The notes beneath the pieces were generated by a model. That model was not told the DNA's origin, did no database searches, and saw only the letters and a program-made list of their open reading frames with translations. A stretch of 64,000 bases of DNA from Prorocentrum cordatum (taxonomy: Eukaryota; Sar; Dinophyceae; Prorocentrales; Prorocentraceae). Both the position numbers and the translations under genes were made by a program. Shown here piece after piece: positions 9,940-19,607 of the stretch. Positions within the stretch are counted from its first letter, which is position 1. Every line of letters starts with the position of its first letter. The stretch covers positions 18,726-82,725 of the forward strand of contig CAUYUJ010003046.1 in assembly GCA_963575745.1 (NCBI GenBank), written 5' to 3'.

Positions 9940-10880
9940 ATCGAAGACGCCTACGGCGAATCACCGCCGCCCCCTGCCTGTTTGGAAGCGCCTATGTGGC
10001 CGAACGTTGAGGCCAGACCTGCCAAGCTATCGGACCACGTGTTCCCCGAATCGGTTTGGAAAGCCTTCGGGGAACACGTGGGCATCTTGAAGGTCATCTT
10101 GGCCGTCTTGGAGGCCTCTTGGGCAAGCTTTGGGCGATCTTTGGGGCTTTTTGGGCCGTCTCGGGCCAGCTTCGAGCCAACTTCGGCCATCTTGGTGGGT
10201 TCCTGGCACGTCTGAAGCCGTCGGAAGCCGTTTGGGGGGCCTCTATGGGCCGACTTGGGGCCCGCTTGGAATGCTCCAGGGCCGTCTTGGAGGCCATCTT
10301 GGGCGTCTGGGAGGCCATCTTGGGCGTGTTGGAGGCCTCTTGGGCCCTCTTGGGGCCCTCTAGGGGCCATCTTGGAGGCCACTTGGGCCATCATGGGGCT
10401 CTCTTGGGGGCCTCTTGGGCGATCTTGGGGGCTTCTTGGGCCGTCTTGAGCCGTCGGAGAGCCGAAAAGGCGCAAATGCCAAAATCCTTCAAAAACCAAG
10501 GGAAAATCAATGATTTTGGCCTCTTCGGACTCTCCTGGAGGACCTCTTGGAGGCCTCTTGGGCCGTCTGGGAGGCCTCTGGGGGGCCTCTTGGGCCGTCT
10601 TGGGCCGTCTTGGACTCTCTTGGGCCGTTTTGGAGGCCGTCTTGGACCATCTCGGGCGGACTTGGAGGCCATCTTGGGCCATCTTCGCGATTTTTTTAGG
10701 ATGTCCCGAGCGAAACGGCCGTTTTTGGGCATTGACAGATGGGTTTTATGAGATTTACGGGTGGCCGGCGGGACGGGCCGAAGCCCACTGGGGAGTTCTT
10801 TTAGAAAAAGAACCAAAACCAAAACCTGAATCGTCCAGCACGCCGTGCACCCCTGCAAGCAGGGGGCGGCGGATGTAGTA
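9940..10880 (+). mobile_element. Composite CTTGG repeat, full copy 1
   Basis: Blocks in order: ATCGAAGACGCCTAC and CCGCCGCCCCCTG; GCCTATGTGGCCGAACGTTG; the perfect 15-bp hairpin CACGTGTTCCCCGAA at 10036-10050 pairing with 10066-10080; degenerate CTTGGGGCC units; an AT-rich block (10450-10540, CAAAATCCTTCAAAAACCAA); more CTTGG units; GCCGGCGGGACGGGCC; the hairpin GTTCTTTT/AAAAGAAC (10795-10813) followed by CCAAAACCAAAACC; and a GGGGGCGGCGG end that is the inverse of the start. No real ORF. Confidence 0.75.
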
Positions 10881-10884
10881 GCCT

Positions 10885-11475
10885 TCGGCCAATGCCGCCA
10901 CCGTGCCTTTGTGGTGTCGGAGGGCTCTTCGGTGTTCGTTGGGATCTCGTGGTAGGTCTCTCGGGGGCCTCATGGGTACACTTTTGAGGCATCCTGGGGG
11001 CCATTGTGGGGACCCTCGGGGCCTCTTTTGGGCTTCTTGGGGGCCTCCTCTGGGCCTCTTGGGTCCTGCTAGGGGCTCGACATTTTCGTTCGGGTTCCCC
11101 GTCTGGCTCCCCTCTTGGAGCTGTCTTGAGTGCCTCTGGGGCCGTCTTGGGGCTCTCTTGGGCCGTCTTGGGGCCATTGTGGGAGCCTCTTGGGCCGTCT
11201 TGGGGCGATCTTGGGGGCCTCTGGGGCCGTCTTGGAGCGTCGGGAAGCCAGAAAAGGCGCCATAATCTTTCAAAACCATCGTAACAATTATGATGTTAGT
11301 CTCCAAGGGTCCTCTTCTGAGGGCTCTTGGAGGCTTCTTGGGGCGTCTCGGCGGATCTCTTGGGCCGTCTGGAGGTTATTTTCGGCGTCTTGGAGCGCTC
11401 TTTGGGCGTCTCGGGGGCTTCTGGGGCTGTCTTGGGGGGTCTTGGGGCCCTCGTGGGCCCGGAAAAGCCCCCCCC
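10885..11475 (+). repeat. Degenerate CTTGGGGCC array
   Basis: Imperfect 10-13-bp units (CTTGGGCCGTCTTGG, CTTGGGGGCCTC). An AT-richer island resembling the composite repeat's inner block lies at about 11234-11310. Long frames here encode only Trp/Gly/Leu or Pro/Arg/Gln repeats. Confidence 0.75.
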
Positions 11476-11504
11476 GGAAAGCGGACCACAACTCGTCCCC
11501 CCGC

Positions 11505-11640
11505 CCCCCTCACCCTGCTCCCCAGCAGAGCCACCCCGGCCTCCCCCCCAGCAGAGCTGAAGCTCAGGCTCTAGGCTGTAGGCTGTAGCTGAGACTTGTT
11601 CAAACTCACACGCCTGACCGGCGGATTTCCGCCGATTCGA
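11505..11640. repeat. Dispersed segment shared with 49895-50035
   Basis: AGGCTGTAGCTGAGAC, CAAACTCACACGCC and GACCGGCGGATTTCCGCC match AGGCTGTAGCCTGGGC, GAACTCCCACGCC and GATCGGCGGATTTTGGC at the other locus. Both follow a C-rich stretch with CAGCAGAGC or GGCAGAGCC. Confidence 0.55.
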
Positions 11641-11729
11641 CTTTTCCCGACTCGGCTGCCGATTTCCGCCGATCCGGTTCATTTCGATCGCCGGTCCGAT
11701 TTACCGATTCGATTTTGGGCTCTCCTTGG

Positions 11730-12260
11730 CTTCCTCGTCCTTCACGTCTTCTGCGGGGCCTCTTGGAATCTTCGTGGTGGCCTCGTTGGAGTCTTTTCAA
11801 GGGTTTCTGGGGGGCCTCGTGGGGGCATGCGGTTGTTTCCGTAGGCATCATTCTGAAAGGGGGGGCGGGGCCCCCGCGAGTCCCCCCCCCCTTGGGCCCA
11901 TCTTGGAGCCCTCTTGGGAACTTTTTTTGCCGCATGGAGGCATCATGGGCCGTCTTGGGACCCTCTGGGGCTGTCCCTGGAGCCCCTTTGGTGCTCCTCT
12001 TGGGCCGTGGTGGGCTGGTCTGGGGGCGGCTTCGGGGATGCCTGGGGCATGCAGATGCCCAGTGAGGCGAGAGAGCGCGACCTTGTACAACCATTTCTTG
12101 TGTCAGTCGATGGCTGATGCCTCCTGGGCGTTCTCTTGGGGTCCTCTTGAGGCGTCTTGGGGGCATCGTGCGCCGTGTGGGGACGGTCTTGGGCCTGCCT
12201 CAGGCCGTTCGTGCGTGTTGACGCGTTTCTTCAAGCCGTCTTGGAAGGCATCTGGGATAC
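11730..12260 (+). repeat. Degenerate CTTGGGGCC array
   Basis: Loose CTTGG-type units interrupted by G and C homopolymer blocks. No recognisable protein. Confidence 0.6.
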
Positions 12261-12753
12261 AGTCGGGGCGCTGAGGAAGGAACCCTTCTCGTTGGGGAGG
12301 GGCTCGGTGTTCCTTAGTTGTTTTGCAGTTCGCCTTTGGTTTTGCTTACTTTATTTGTGAATTTAATTGGTTTTAGGGTTTTAACAAATGGTCGCAGCCA
12401 CGCAGAGGGCGTGCGTAGCGACGCTCCACATGCTCGGTCTCCAGTACTTCTACGTGGCGGCGCCCCCGCAGGCACGCAGAGGGCACGCGTGGCGACGGGG
12501 GCGTCGCCACGCAGAGCTTCTAAAGACCAAGCATTTTGAAAACCAATTGTTTCCACGACTAAAGTATGGTTGCGATGGGGAATCGAAGTTCAACTTATGG
12601 GAAAAAAGGGGGCCTCGTTCCTTATTCGGGGCTCCTGAGGTCAACGCCCCGACCGTATCCTGGAGGCCGCGGGTGGTGGCGAGCTCGAGGCTCCGAGGCC
12701 CCCAGATAGGTGCGTTTGAGCCGCTCGTGGCGGGGGCCGTCGGCTGCCCGCTG
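12261..12753. other. Unassigned sequence
   Basis: Contains two copies of CACGCAGAGGGC separated by about 80 bp; no gene recognised. A single GGTTTTAGGGTTTTAA resembles a plant-type telomere unit but is not repeated. Confidence 0.35.
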
Positions 12754-12924
12754 CCCAGGAGGGAAAATCACACACACACACAGACACAGTGAATCTTCGA
12801 TCCCCCAGAAATAATCTGGGAACCTATGGGGATCGGGGGGGAAGACAAGAACCAGGAAAATATAAGAACATTGGGGGGATCTTTTTACTTGTGTGCATTT
12901 AATTGCGTGTCCTTGGGCCCCTCC
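12754..12924. mobile_element. AAACACACGGACAC family, copy 3
   Basis: Left CAGGAGGGAAAATCACACAC with an expanded CA run, core GATCCCCCAGAAATAATC, right TTGCGTGTCCTTGGGCCC. Confidence 0.7.
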
Positions 12925-13222
12925 AGATGCGCCTCTTTAAACCCCTGGCGAGGAGCGGGGGTCGGCGGATGCTGACAGGTCCAGCGGAGGCCACGTCGCT
13001 CCGGACGCGCAGGTTCGCGGTTGTTCGGCTGGCGGCAGTGCGCGCCCGTCGATGCGCGGTCGAGCAGCGCGCTCTCCAGCAGTGGGCGCCCTCTCTCGCC
13101 TCCTCCTGATTCCTCTGGCTACTGCCTCCCCTTCTGCCAGTGAAGGCTTCGTCGGCGTTTCGGGCCGCCACCCCTCCGCTTGCGGCTGGCCCTGAGGAGA
13201 GGGATGGAGGGAGATAGGCACA
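12925..13222. other. Unassigned sequence
   Basis: No gene or dispersed repeat recognised. Confidence 0.3.
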
Positions 13223-13256
<34 letters not shown>

Positions 13257-13305
13257 GCACACCCAATCACACACACACACACCACTCACCTCCCCACTCA
13301 CACAC
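13223..13305. repeat. (AC)n microsatellite
   Basis: An uninterrupted AC run from 13223, then CACGCGCACACCC and further CA runs. Confidence 0.85.
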
Positions 13306-13620
13306 AAGCACGCAACGTGACGGAGGTTGAGGAGAGATTGAGGGCTGACCCCGCTCGAGCCCCGCATGGAGAGACCGTCCAGGCGATGCCTCCTCCCTCC
13401 TCGTCCTCCCGTCGTCTCCAAAGGGCCGTCGCGTGCTTTCATAGCGTGCTCGTCAGGACCACTACGAGAAACGCGTCCTCTTCCTGAAGCGGCTGATCAT
13501 CATGCTAGGGATGTGCCACGTCCCTTCGCCTGGCGTGAAAGACATGACCGGGCAGAATGGGGCAGTAGAGGGAAGGTACAGACAGCAATATAAACAACAA
13601 GAGAAGGAGAGATAGACGCA
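13306..13620. other. Unassigned sequence
   Basis: No gene or dispersed repeat recognised. Confidence 0.3.
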
Positions 13621-13900
13621 GGCCCCTCCCGTGGCGGGCGGCCCTTCGCCCCCCCGCCATCCCCACCCCTCTCTCGGATCGCCCTTCCCGCCCTGCCTCG
13701 CCGCCCCCCCCCGGGGTCTCCCTTCTATTCCCCTCCCATCTCCCTCCCCCCCCCGCCATCCTCACCCCTCTCTTGGATCGCCCCTCCCTCCCCGCCCAAC
13801 CCCCCACACCCGCCTCCCTTCTCTTCCCCGTGCCAGCCTTTCTCTCTCCTCTTCTCGTCGTTCTCTCCCCCCCCCTGCGTGTTCGCCCCGTTTCTAAGCC
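13621..13900. repeat. C-rich pyrimidine tract with ~100-bp duplication
   Basis: CCCCGCCATCCCCACCCCTC and GGATCGCCC recur about 100 bp later as CCCCGCCATCCTCACCCCTC and GGATCGCCC. Pyrimidine-rich throughout. Confidence 0.55.
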
Positions 13901-14260
13901 CCCATTCTTCCCGGTACAGTCTCTGGCGTTCCTCCCTTGCCCTGTCCCCCATGTCGAGATTGAGCCCTGGGGCAAGGACGTGCTGAACAAACACAGTGGC
14001 ACTTTCCCTTTGTGGGTGCAGATGTTGTAGTGCTAGTCATGTGCATGTGGATCGGGTGAGGGGTCTCACGGCGCGGTGCTTGTCCTGGGCCTGGACCGTG
14101 TCTCTTGAGACGTGTGTTTGAAAGGGAGACGGTTTGCCCAGATGGTGTCTAGATGCTCTCGGGGAGCGTGGAAGTCGCAGAGCGATCGCGGCGATGCGAC
14201 CAGGACAATATTTGTGAGCGTCTGGACGGAAGCATGCTACCAGCAGGAACGCCGGATTCT
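13901..14260. other. Unassigned sequence
   Basis: No gene or dispersed repeat recognised. Confidence 0.3.
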
Positions 14261-14261
14261 T

Positions 14262-14445
14262 GGGGTTGAGGAGGAGGAGGAGGAGGAGGAGGAGGAGGAG
14301 GAGGAGGAGGAGGAGGAGGAGGAGGAGGAGGAGGAGGGGGAGGGGGGGAGGGCAAGCTAGGTGCGCTCGCGTCATATCTGACGTCCTACCCCTCCCTCCC
14401 ATCCCTTACCATGGCGCTGATTTTCTCTATCCGCGGACGCGTGTC
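14262..14445. mobile_element. Microsatellite-bounded family 2, copy 2 (inverted)
   Basis: A (GGA)n array (14270-14345) followed by GGTGCGCTCGCGTCATATC, TGACGTCCTACCCCTCCCTC and CCTTACCATGGCGC. This is the reverse complement of 5588-5745, including the junction with the microsatellite. Confidence 0.65.
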
Positions 14446-14519
14446 GTAGCGGACCTGTGGCTCCGCGCGCGCGTGCGTAGTGGGTGGTGGTGCACGTGCG
14501 TGCGTGCGTGCGTGTGTGC

Positions 14520-14595
14520 GTGGTTGTCGTGGTGGTGGTGGTGATGGTAGTGGTGGTGGTGGTGGTGGTGGTGGTGGTGGTGGTGGTGGTGGTGG

Positions 14596-14626
<31 letters not shown>

Positions 14627-14700
14627 GGTGGTGGTGCTGGTGCTGGTGGGTGCTGGTGCTGGTGGTGGTGTGGTGGTGGTGGTGGTGGTGCTGGTGCGGT
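14520..14700. repeat. (GGT)n microsatellite
   Basis: Nearly uninterrupted GGT triplets with GCT variants toward the right. Preceded by a short GCGTGCGTGCGT stretch. Confidence 0.9.
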
Positions 14701-14789
14701 GCGGCGCGGTGGTGGCGGGCGGATGGGCGCGCGAGAAAGAGGCCCGCGCTGGGGCGAGAACGCCATCCTGAACGACGGAGGCCAAACAC

Positions 14790-15122
14790 CGATCCGAAAA
14801 TGAGGCCCACGCTGCAGCGGGAGCACGATTCGGAACGATTCGGGAGCAGAACTGAGGCCGGCGCCTCAACGAGAGCAGCATTTTGGGAAAAAATGACGCC
14901 GGCGCCTCAGCGAGAGTCGTTTCCCGAGATTTCCCGGGCATCCTGCGTGTAAAAAAACAGTACGCGGAGGGTGCGCGGCCATCACCCAGACGCCATCAGG
15001 GGAAGAGGGGGAGTATATTCATATTGAGTAATTGTGGAGGGGGAGGGGGAGGGGGAGGAGGAGGAGGAGGAGGAGGAGGAGGAGGAGGAGGAGGAGGAGG
15101 AGGAGGAGGAGGAGGAGGAGGA
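14790..15122. mobile_element. Microsatellite-bounded family 1, copy 2 (inverted)
   Basis: Reverse-complement order of 4690-5110: AAAATGAGGCC, GGGAGCACGATTCGGAA, GCCGGCGCCTCA, GTAAAAAAACAGTACGCG, TATTCATATTGAGTAATTGT, then GGAGGGGGAGG and a pure (GGA)n run to 15121. The junction TAATTGTGGAGG is the same as in copy 1. Confidence 0.65.
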
Positions 15123-15840
15123 CGGGGCGTGCACAGCTCGGGATCTCCACCTCAGAGGCACGCCGCGGCCTTCCTGAGCTGCCACCGTGGCTCGACGAGC
15201 CCGGCCCCGCGGCGCAGGTCTCCTGCACGGACGACGACAACAGCACCGAGCTGGATCGCCGCCCCCGCCCCGGTCCCGGCGCCAGCGAGGGGATCGATGT
15301 CTTCAGGGGGCCGGAGACGGGGAAACAGCAGACGGGGTAGCAGGAAACGGCCGGTGCGAGGCATCAAATGGCCGTTTTGTTGCAGTGCAGTTGTTTTGTT
15401 TGCTTTCGCGTTCGATGCAGCACCTTCCGCACGCTGGCTGCGTTGCACATTTTCGGTTGCTGCACTGTAACTTTTTGTTTTGGGCCCTCTGTTACCCAGT
15501 CTGTGAGGCTTGTTTGCAGTTTTCCCGCAACTAGTTGCAGTTTTGCTCGCGTCGCAGAAACATGCAGTGCACTTTTGTTGTTCTGGTCGCTGCAGTTGTG
15601 CCACGTGGATCCCATGGTGGGTCTGTTACCCCGTTTAGGCGTTACCCGGTTTAGTGCTCCCCGATATCTTTGTGCTCGTCTAGGTCACCCGCGGGGGCCT
15701 CAAGAGCATGGCGCCTTTGCGGTCTGGGCCAGGGCGGTGGCCCTTTCTCCGAGCGGGCGGCGCGAGGGCGCGGAGATAGCCGCGCATCGCGGGACGCACA
15801 GCGCATAGCACCTTCAGCCCTATTTCTCTTTGGCCTTCTG
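15123..15840. other. Unassigned sequence with TTGCAG words
   Basis: From 15370 to 15610 the words TTGCAGTTTT, GTTGCAG and TGCAGT recur irregularly; a related TTGCAGTTTT pair lies near 52566-52592. No gene recognised. Confidence 0.35.
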
Positions 15841-15845
15841 CCTCT

Positions 15846-16185
15846 CCCTCCTCCTCCTCCGCCCTCCTCCTCCCCCTCCTTCGCCCTCCTCCTCCTCCTC
15901 CTTCTCCCTCTTCCCTCTCCTCCTCCTCCTCCTCCTCCTCCTCCTCCTCCTCCTCCTCCTCCTCCTCCTCCTCCTCCTCCTCCTCCTCCTCCCTCCTCCT
16001 CCTCCTCCCTCCCTCCTCCTCCTCCTCCTCCTCCTCCTCCTCCCTCCCTCCTCCCTCCTCCTCCCTCCTCCTCCTCCTCTCCTCCTCCTCCCTCCTCTCC
16101 TCATCCTCCTCCCCCTCATCCTCCTCCCCCTCTTCCTCCTCCTCCTCCTCATCCTCCTCCTCCCTCCTCCTCCCCGTCCTCCTAG
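15846..16185. repeat. (TCC)n array, degenerate
   Basis: About 340 bp of TCC with CCC, CCA and TCAT interruptions, plus pure stretches. Polypyrimidine on the + strand. Confidence 0.9.
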
Positions 16186-16499
16186 CCGTTCCGGCCCCTG
16201 GGCGGCGGGGCGGCACCGCGGCGCGACTCGGAGCGGCGCAGCCGGCGGCGGGCCTGCACGGCACGGCACGGCCTGCAGCCGCACCGGCCCCCCCCATGGC
16301 GCCAGTCGCGCCCTGACGCGCCGGGAGAGGCGGCGGTCCTCGTCGCGGCCGTGGAGGCAGCGGTCAGTCTTGGCATCGCCCGGACGTGTGCATTCTTCCA
16401 CCGGCGAGGACCATCGAGGAGCATCCCTGATCAGTCGGCGAAGAAACCACGCACGAAACCGAACAAGAATAGGGAATGTACGTCTGAGTGATGGCGAGG
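16186..16499. other. Unassigned sequence
   Basis: GC-rich, between the TCC array and the first frame of the broken gene at 16500. I cannot tell whether it is 5' untranslated sequence. Confidence 0.3.
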
Positions 16500-17790
16500 T
16501 TAGGGCGGCGGCCAGAGCCCTCGGCCTGGTCGCGGCGGCGCTCGAGGCGCGGCCGCGCCCGACGGCGAAGCCGTCCTCGGCGCCGTCGGCACCGCCATCG
16601 GTGCTGCTGGCCTTGGCGACCCTGGCGCCGCCCCCCGGAGGCTGGGAGGTGTCCGGGCCGCCAGCGCGGGCGAGGAGGAGGAGATCATCCAGCCCTGCTC
16701 GGGGTTCGGCTGCCCGGCTCTCCTCGAGGATGCGGTCGAGGGGCCGGTCGCGTCAGGCCAAGGAGGAAAAGAAGGACCAAGGAGCACAAAAAGGACCAAG
16801 AAGGACAGGGATCTGCGGCCGCCTCTCGACTGGCAAGGAGAGCTGGTGCCTGGCAGGCGAATATAGGATCCAGCAAGCACTCGGGCTGCCTGGTCACGTC
16901 GGGGCATGACACTGGCGACGAGAGCGACGACGACGGCCAGCACAGCGACGGCATGTACAAGTTTGGTTACTGCGATGAGATCGAGGATGTGGCGTCCAAG
17001 CATGCGATTGAGCCAGCGCCGGACGAGCTGAAACCGAACTTCGATGGCGACGGCCAGGCGACGATCGATGGCGGCGTCCAGGAGGTCGGCGGCCATCACA
17101 GCGACGGCATGTACAATATTTGTGAATACGGCGAGATCGCGAATGTGGCATCCGGGCAGCTGGTGGTGCCAACTGCGTGCGAGCGGAAGCCGATCCTCGT
17201 AGGCGGCGTCCAGGCGGCGATCGAGGACGACGTCAAGGAGATGGACAATAATGGCGCTGGCGGCCTGGCAAAGGCCGTTGTGGAGGCCAACCAGATGGCC
17301 TTTTTCAGAAGGCCGCACTTGCGCTGGAGAGCCGCCTCGCCCAGTGGAGGCTCGAGCATGACGTGCTGGTCGAGTGCGACGGCGAGGAGTTGGGGGGGAC
17401 TCCGCCCTTGTCCCCCCGTAGGCACGGTGGAGGACGGCGGCGGCGGCAGGGACTCCCAGGTCAGCGAGGACCAGGGGGAGGGGCGTGCGGCACGCGCCGT
17501 GAACGGATCGAACACGTTCGGCATCCTGGATGAGGAGGGAGGCGACCTGGAGAACATCGGCGCGTGCAAGGGCGGCGAGGGCCAGGACGTCTGCGAGCGC
17601 GGCGCCCGCGAGGAGGCGGCCGAGGAGGAGCCGGAGGGCGTCTGCTCGACGAGCTCCTCGTGACGGGCGGCAAGTTCGTGCGACTTGGCCTACTCGACGG
17701 GTCCTTTGTCGAGCGTGTCGAGGAGACGCTTAAGACGGGCTCGCAGGAGTTCAAGCAGGCGTTGGACTGCGGCGGCTTCGTCGGCTGAGG
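16500..17790 (+). pseudogene. Unrecognised protein-coding region, frame-broken, with internal duplication
   Basis: I do not recognise this gene. Protein-like sequence moves among the plus frames. Near 16560-16870 one frame reads GEEEEIIQPCSGFGC-type sequence. From about 16905 another holds two tandem ~52-residue units that begin HSDGMY and share the pattern EI-VAS, P---L/ERKP-, G-VQ. Next, FQKAALALESRLAQW appears one base out of frame just after a T5 run at 17301-17305. The end, LLDELLVTGGKFVRLGLLDG and EFKQALDCGGFVG, is again shifted. The nearest ATG is at 16491. Frame changes fall near homopolymers (T5, G6, C6), so read error, decay or unannotated introns are all possible. The gene lies directly upstream of the retrotransposon on the same strand. 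No transmembrane segment or catalytic motif is evident. Confidence 0.5.
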
Positions 17791-17794
17791 CGGC

Positions 17795-17975
17795 TCCTAG
17801 GGGCGAGAGGCCCCCCCGATGTCCTCGTAGGCCTTTTGGGGGGGCCTGTTGGGCTCCCTGCTTGGGGGCGGGGCCCTTTGGGGCCTTGCGTTTTCCGGGG
17901 TAGACCTGGCTGCCCGCCTCCCTTGTTGGGTGTCGCCTAGGAGGACCTCGAAGGCTTCTCGCCCTTGGGGGTCGG
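17795..17975. mobile_element. Foldback element, single copy here
   Basis: CCTAGGGGCGAGAGGCC and GATGTCCTCGTAGG on the left are mirrored by CCTAGGAGGACCTCGAAGG and TTCTCGCCC on the right, about 35-bp imperfect arms around a G-rich centre. Confidence 0.5.
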
Positions 17976-18087
17976 GGCGGCGTGCGATCGGCGCGGGCGC
18001 GCCCGCGGTGCGGCCGTTGACCGTCGCAGCGTCGCCGCGCGCGAAGGGGGCCCTCGGGCTCCCATATAGTCAGAGAGTCAGAGAGCC
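17976..18087. other. Unassigned sequence
   Basis: Short GC-rich spacer between the foldback and the TCC array; nothing recognised. Confidence 0.3.
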
Positions 18088-18196
18088 CTCCTCCTCCTCC
18101 TCCTCCTCCTCCTCCTCCTCCTCCTCCTCCTCCTCCTCCTCCTCCTCCTCCTCCTCCTCCTCCTCCTCCTCCTCCTCCTCCTCCTCCTCCTCCTCT
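18088..18196. repeat. (TCC)n microsatellite, 5' flank of retrotransposon
   Basis: A nearly pure run of about 36 CTC/TCC triplets that ends exactly where the retrotransposon's 5' leader begins. Another TCC array begins at the element's 3' end (24862). Confidence 0.95.
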
Positions 18197-18215
18197 CAAG
18201 CCCTTCTGGCTCAGG
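18197..18215 (+). other. Spliced-leader-like word at the LINE 5' end
   Basis: CAAGCCCTTCTGGCTCAGG matches the 3' 19 bases of the dinoflagellate spliced leader (as I recall it) at 14 positions. It is the first sequence after the microsatellite, where a trans-spliced leader would be if the element copied a spliced transcript. The match is weak and may be chance. Confidence 0.3.
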
Positions 18216-18319
18216 CCTTTGTGCTGTGCCAGGAACACCGTCTGCTGTACCAATTTTTTGTGCAGGCTTGAGCGCCTCAGCCTGCTGAGGTGAAAGGACG
18301 GTACCATCACGTCTCAGCC

Positions 18320-19565
18320 ATGGTGCCTCCTCCTCCGCCGCCCGTGGATCCTGGCGCTGCTGGGGACGCTCGTCGCGTCCGCTTCGGCGACGGGACCTCC
18401 CCAGGTTCTGGCAAAGGCGGTGGGATTGGAGGCAAGGGCGGCAAGGAGGGCGCTCCCAGCATTGTCGGAGGCGTCTCATGGGGCACCTACGGCCGCTGGA
18501 CCTGTGTCACTTGTGGCTGCCGCAAGAATCGCCCTTCTTGGTGGTTCTGCAAGCATTGCAAGACGAGCCGCAGCGAGGTGGATGCCGCCGAGCCCCCAGT
18601 TCCTCAGGGACAATGGCAAGCTGGAGCACCCCCTCGGCTTCCCCTTCGGTCTGGACCTCAGTTCTCTCTTGGGCCCGAGTCGGGACCACAACGGGGACAA
18701 CCAGCTGAGGGCGCGTCCAAGGGTGCGCCAACCACCACGTCGGACCTGGAGAAGCTGGTCTACATGCTGGAGCAAGTGGGCGACATTGACGCAGCCGCTC
18801 GCCACCGTGCTGTTCTTCAGCAGCGCAAGGAGCAGGAGGCCCCCGTCATCCCGCTTTCACAGAAGGACTCCAGAGCTTTTGGCGAACTACGTAGTCTACG
18901 CGAGAAAACGGAACAACATGCAACGTCTATGACAAGATGGTGGAAGACGTGGCCAAGCAGAAGGACAAGATTCGGGAGCTCTCCTCCGAGCTCACGGCTG
19001 CCGCGGCCACTCACACCAAACTGGTCCAGGAGCTCCACGCGCAAGTGTCTGCTGCACCAGTGTTACTCGACATTTCTTCTATTCTGGAGGGCAAAGCTGA
19101 GGACATACCGATCAGCATCGACAGCCTGCTCAAGCATCAGTCGGACTACAAACTGGAGCCTGAGGAGGTCGAAGAGGCCGAGAAAAGAGCCACTCAGCTT
19201 AAGGGCGAGCTCCAGACAGCTGCGCGGGCCCTGTTCGGCGAGGCCATGCAGAAAGTCAAGCAGTTTCAGCAAGATCAATCGGAGTTGTTCAAGAGGGCCG
19301 AGGCCAAGCGCAGACGCACCGAGGAGGAGGGAGAGGGCGAGAGGGCCAGGCCAAGGGCGGAGAAGGCGATGCGCCTGCCGCAACGGCGGCCCCGCCCAGC
19401 TCGGCTGCGGCTTCTGCGGCCCCTGCTGCTCCTCCTGCTGCCGCCGTGCAAGTTCCAGATGGGGTGCATGGAGACGGAGGAGTTTGTGAGCGTGTAGCTC
19501 GGATCTTCCCGGACCCCCTGCCGTCTGCGCTCCCAAAGGCGCAGGACAACCCTTCGACACTTTGA
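18320..19565 (+). pseudogene. LINE ORF1: RanBP2-type zinc finger and coiled-coil nucleic-acid-binding protein
   Basis: ORF1 proteins of LINEs bind the element RNA and act as chaperones; here that role is inferred. The ATG at 18320 opens a Pro/Gly-rich N-terminus. The pattern W-x-C-x2-C-x3-N-x6-C-x2-C (C62, C65, C77, C80) fits the RanBP2/NZF zinc-finger consensus. After about residue 200 the frame changes near 18905-18925 (one base lost or two gained). It continues as VYDKMVEDVAKQKDKIRELS, a heptad-rich coiled-coil segment, to an Arg/Glu-rich stretch. A second change near 19325 leads to an Ala/Pro-rich tail ending at TGA 19563-19565. The position upstream of ORF2 and the composition support the call; I see no CCHC knuckles of the classic gag type. 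Confidence 0.7.
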
Positions 19566-19607
19566 CGAGGCACCACGTCGAGTGAGCACTTCTGAGCCCC
19601 TGCGTAA

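Noticed and set aside
12354-12380. Interstitial TTTAGGG telomere repeat
   Set aside because: A single degenerate unit; expected by chance.
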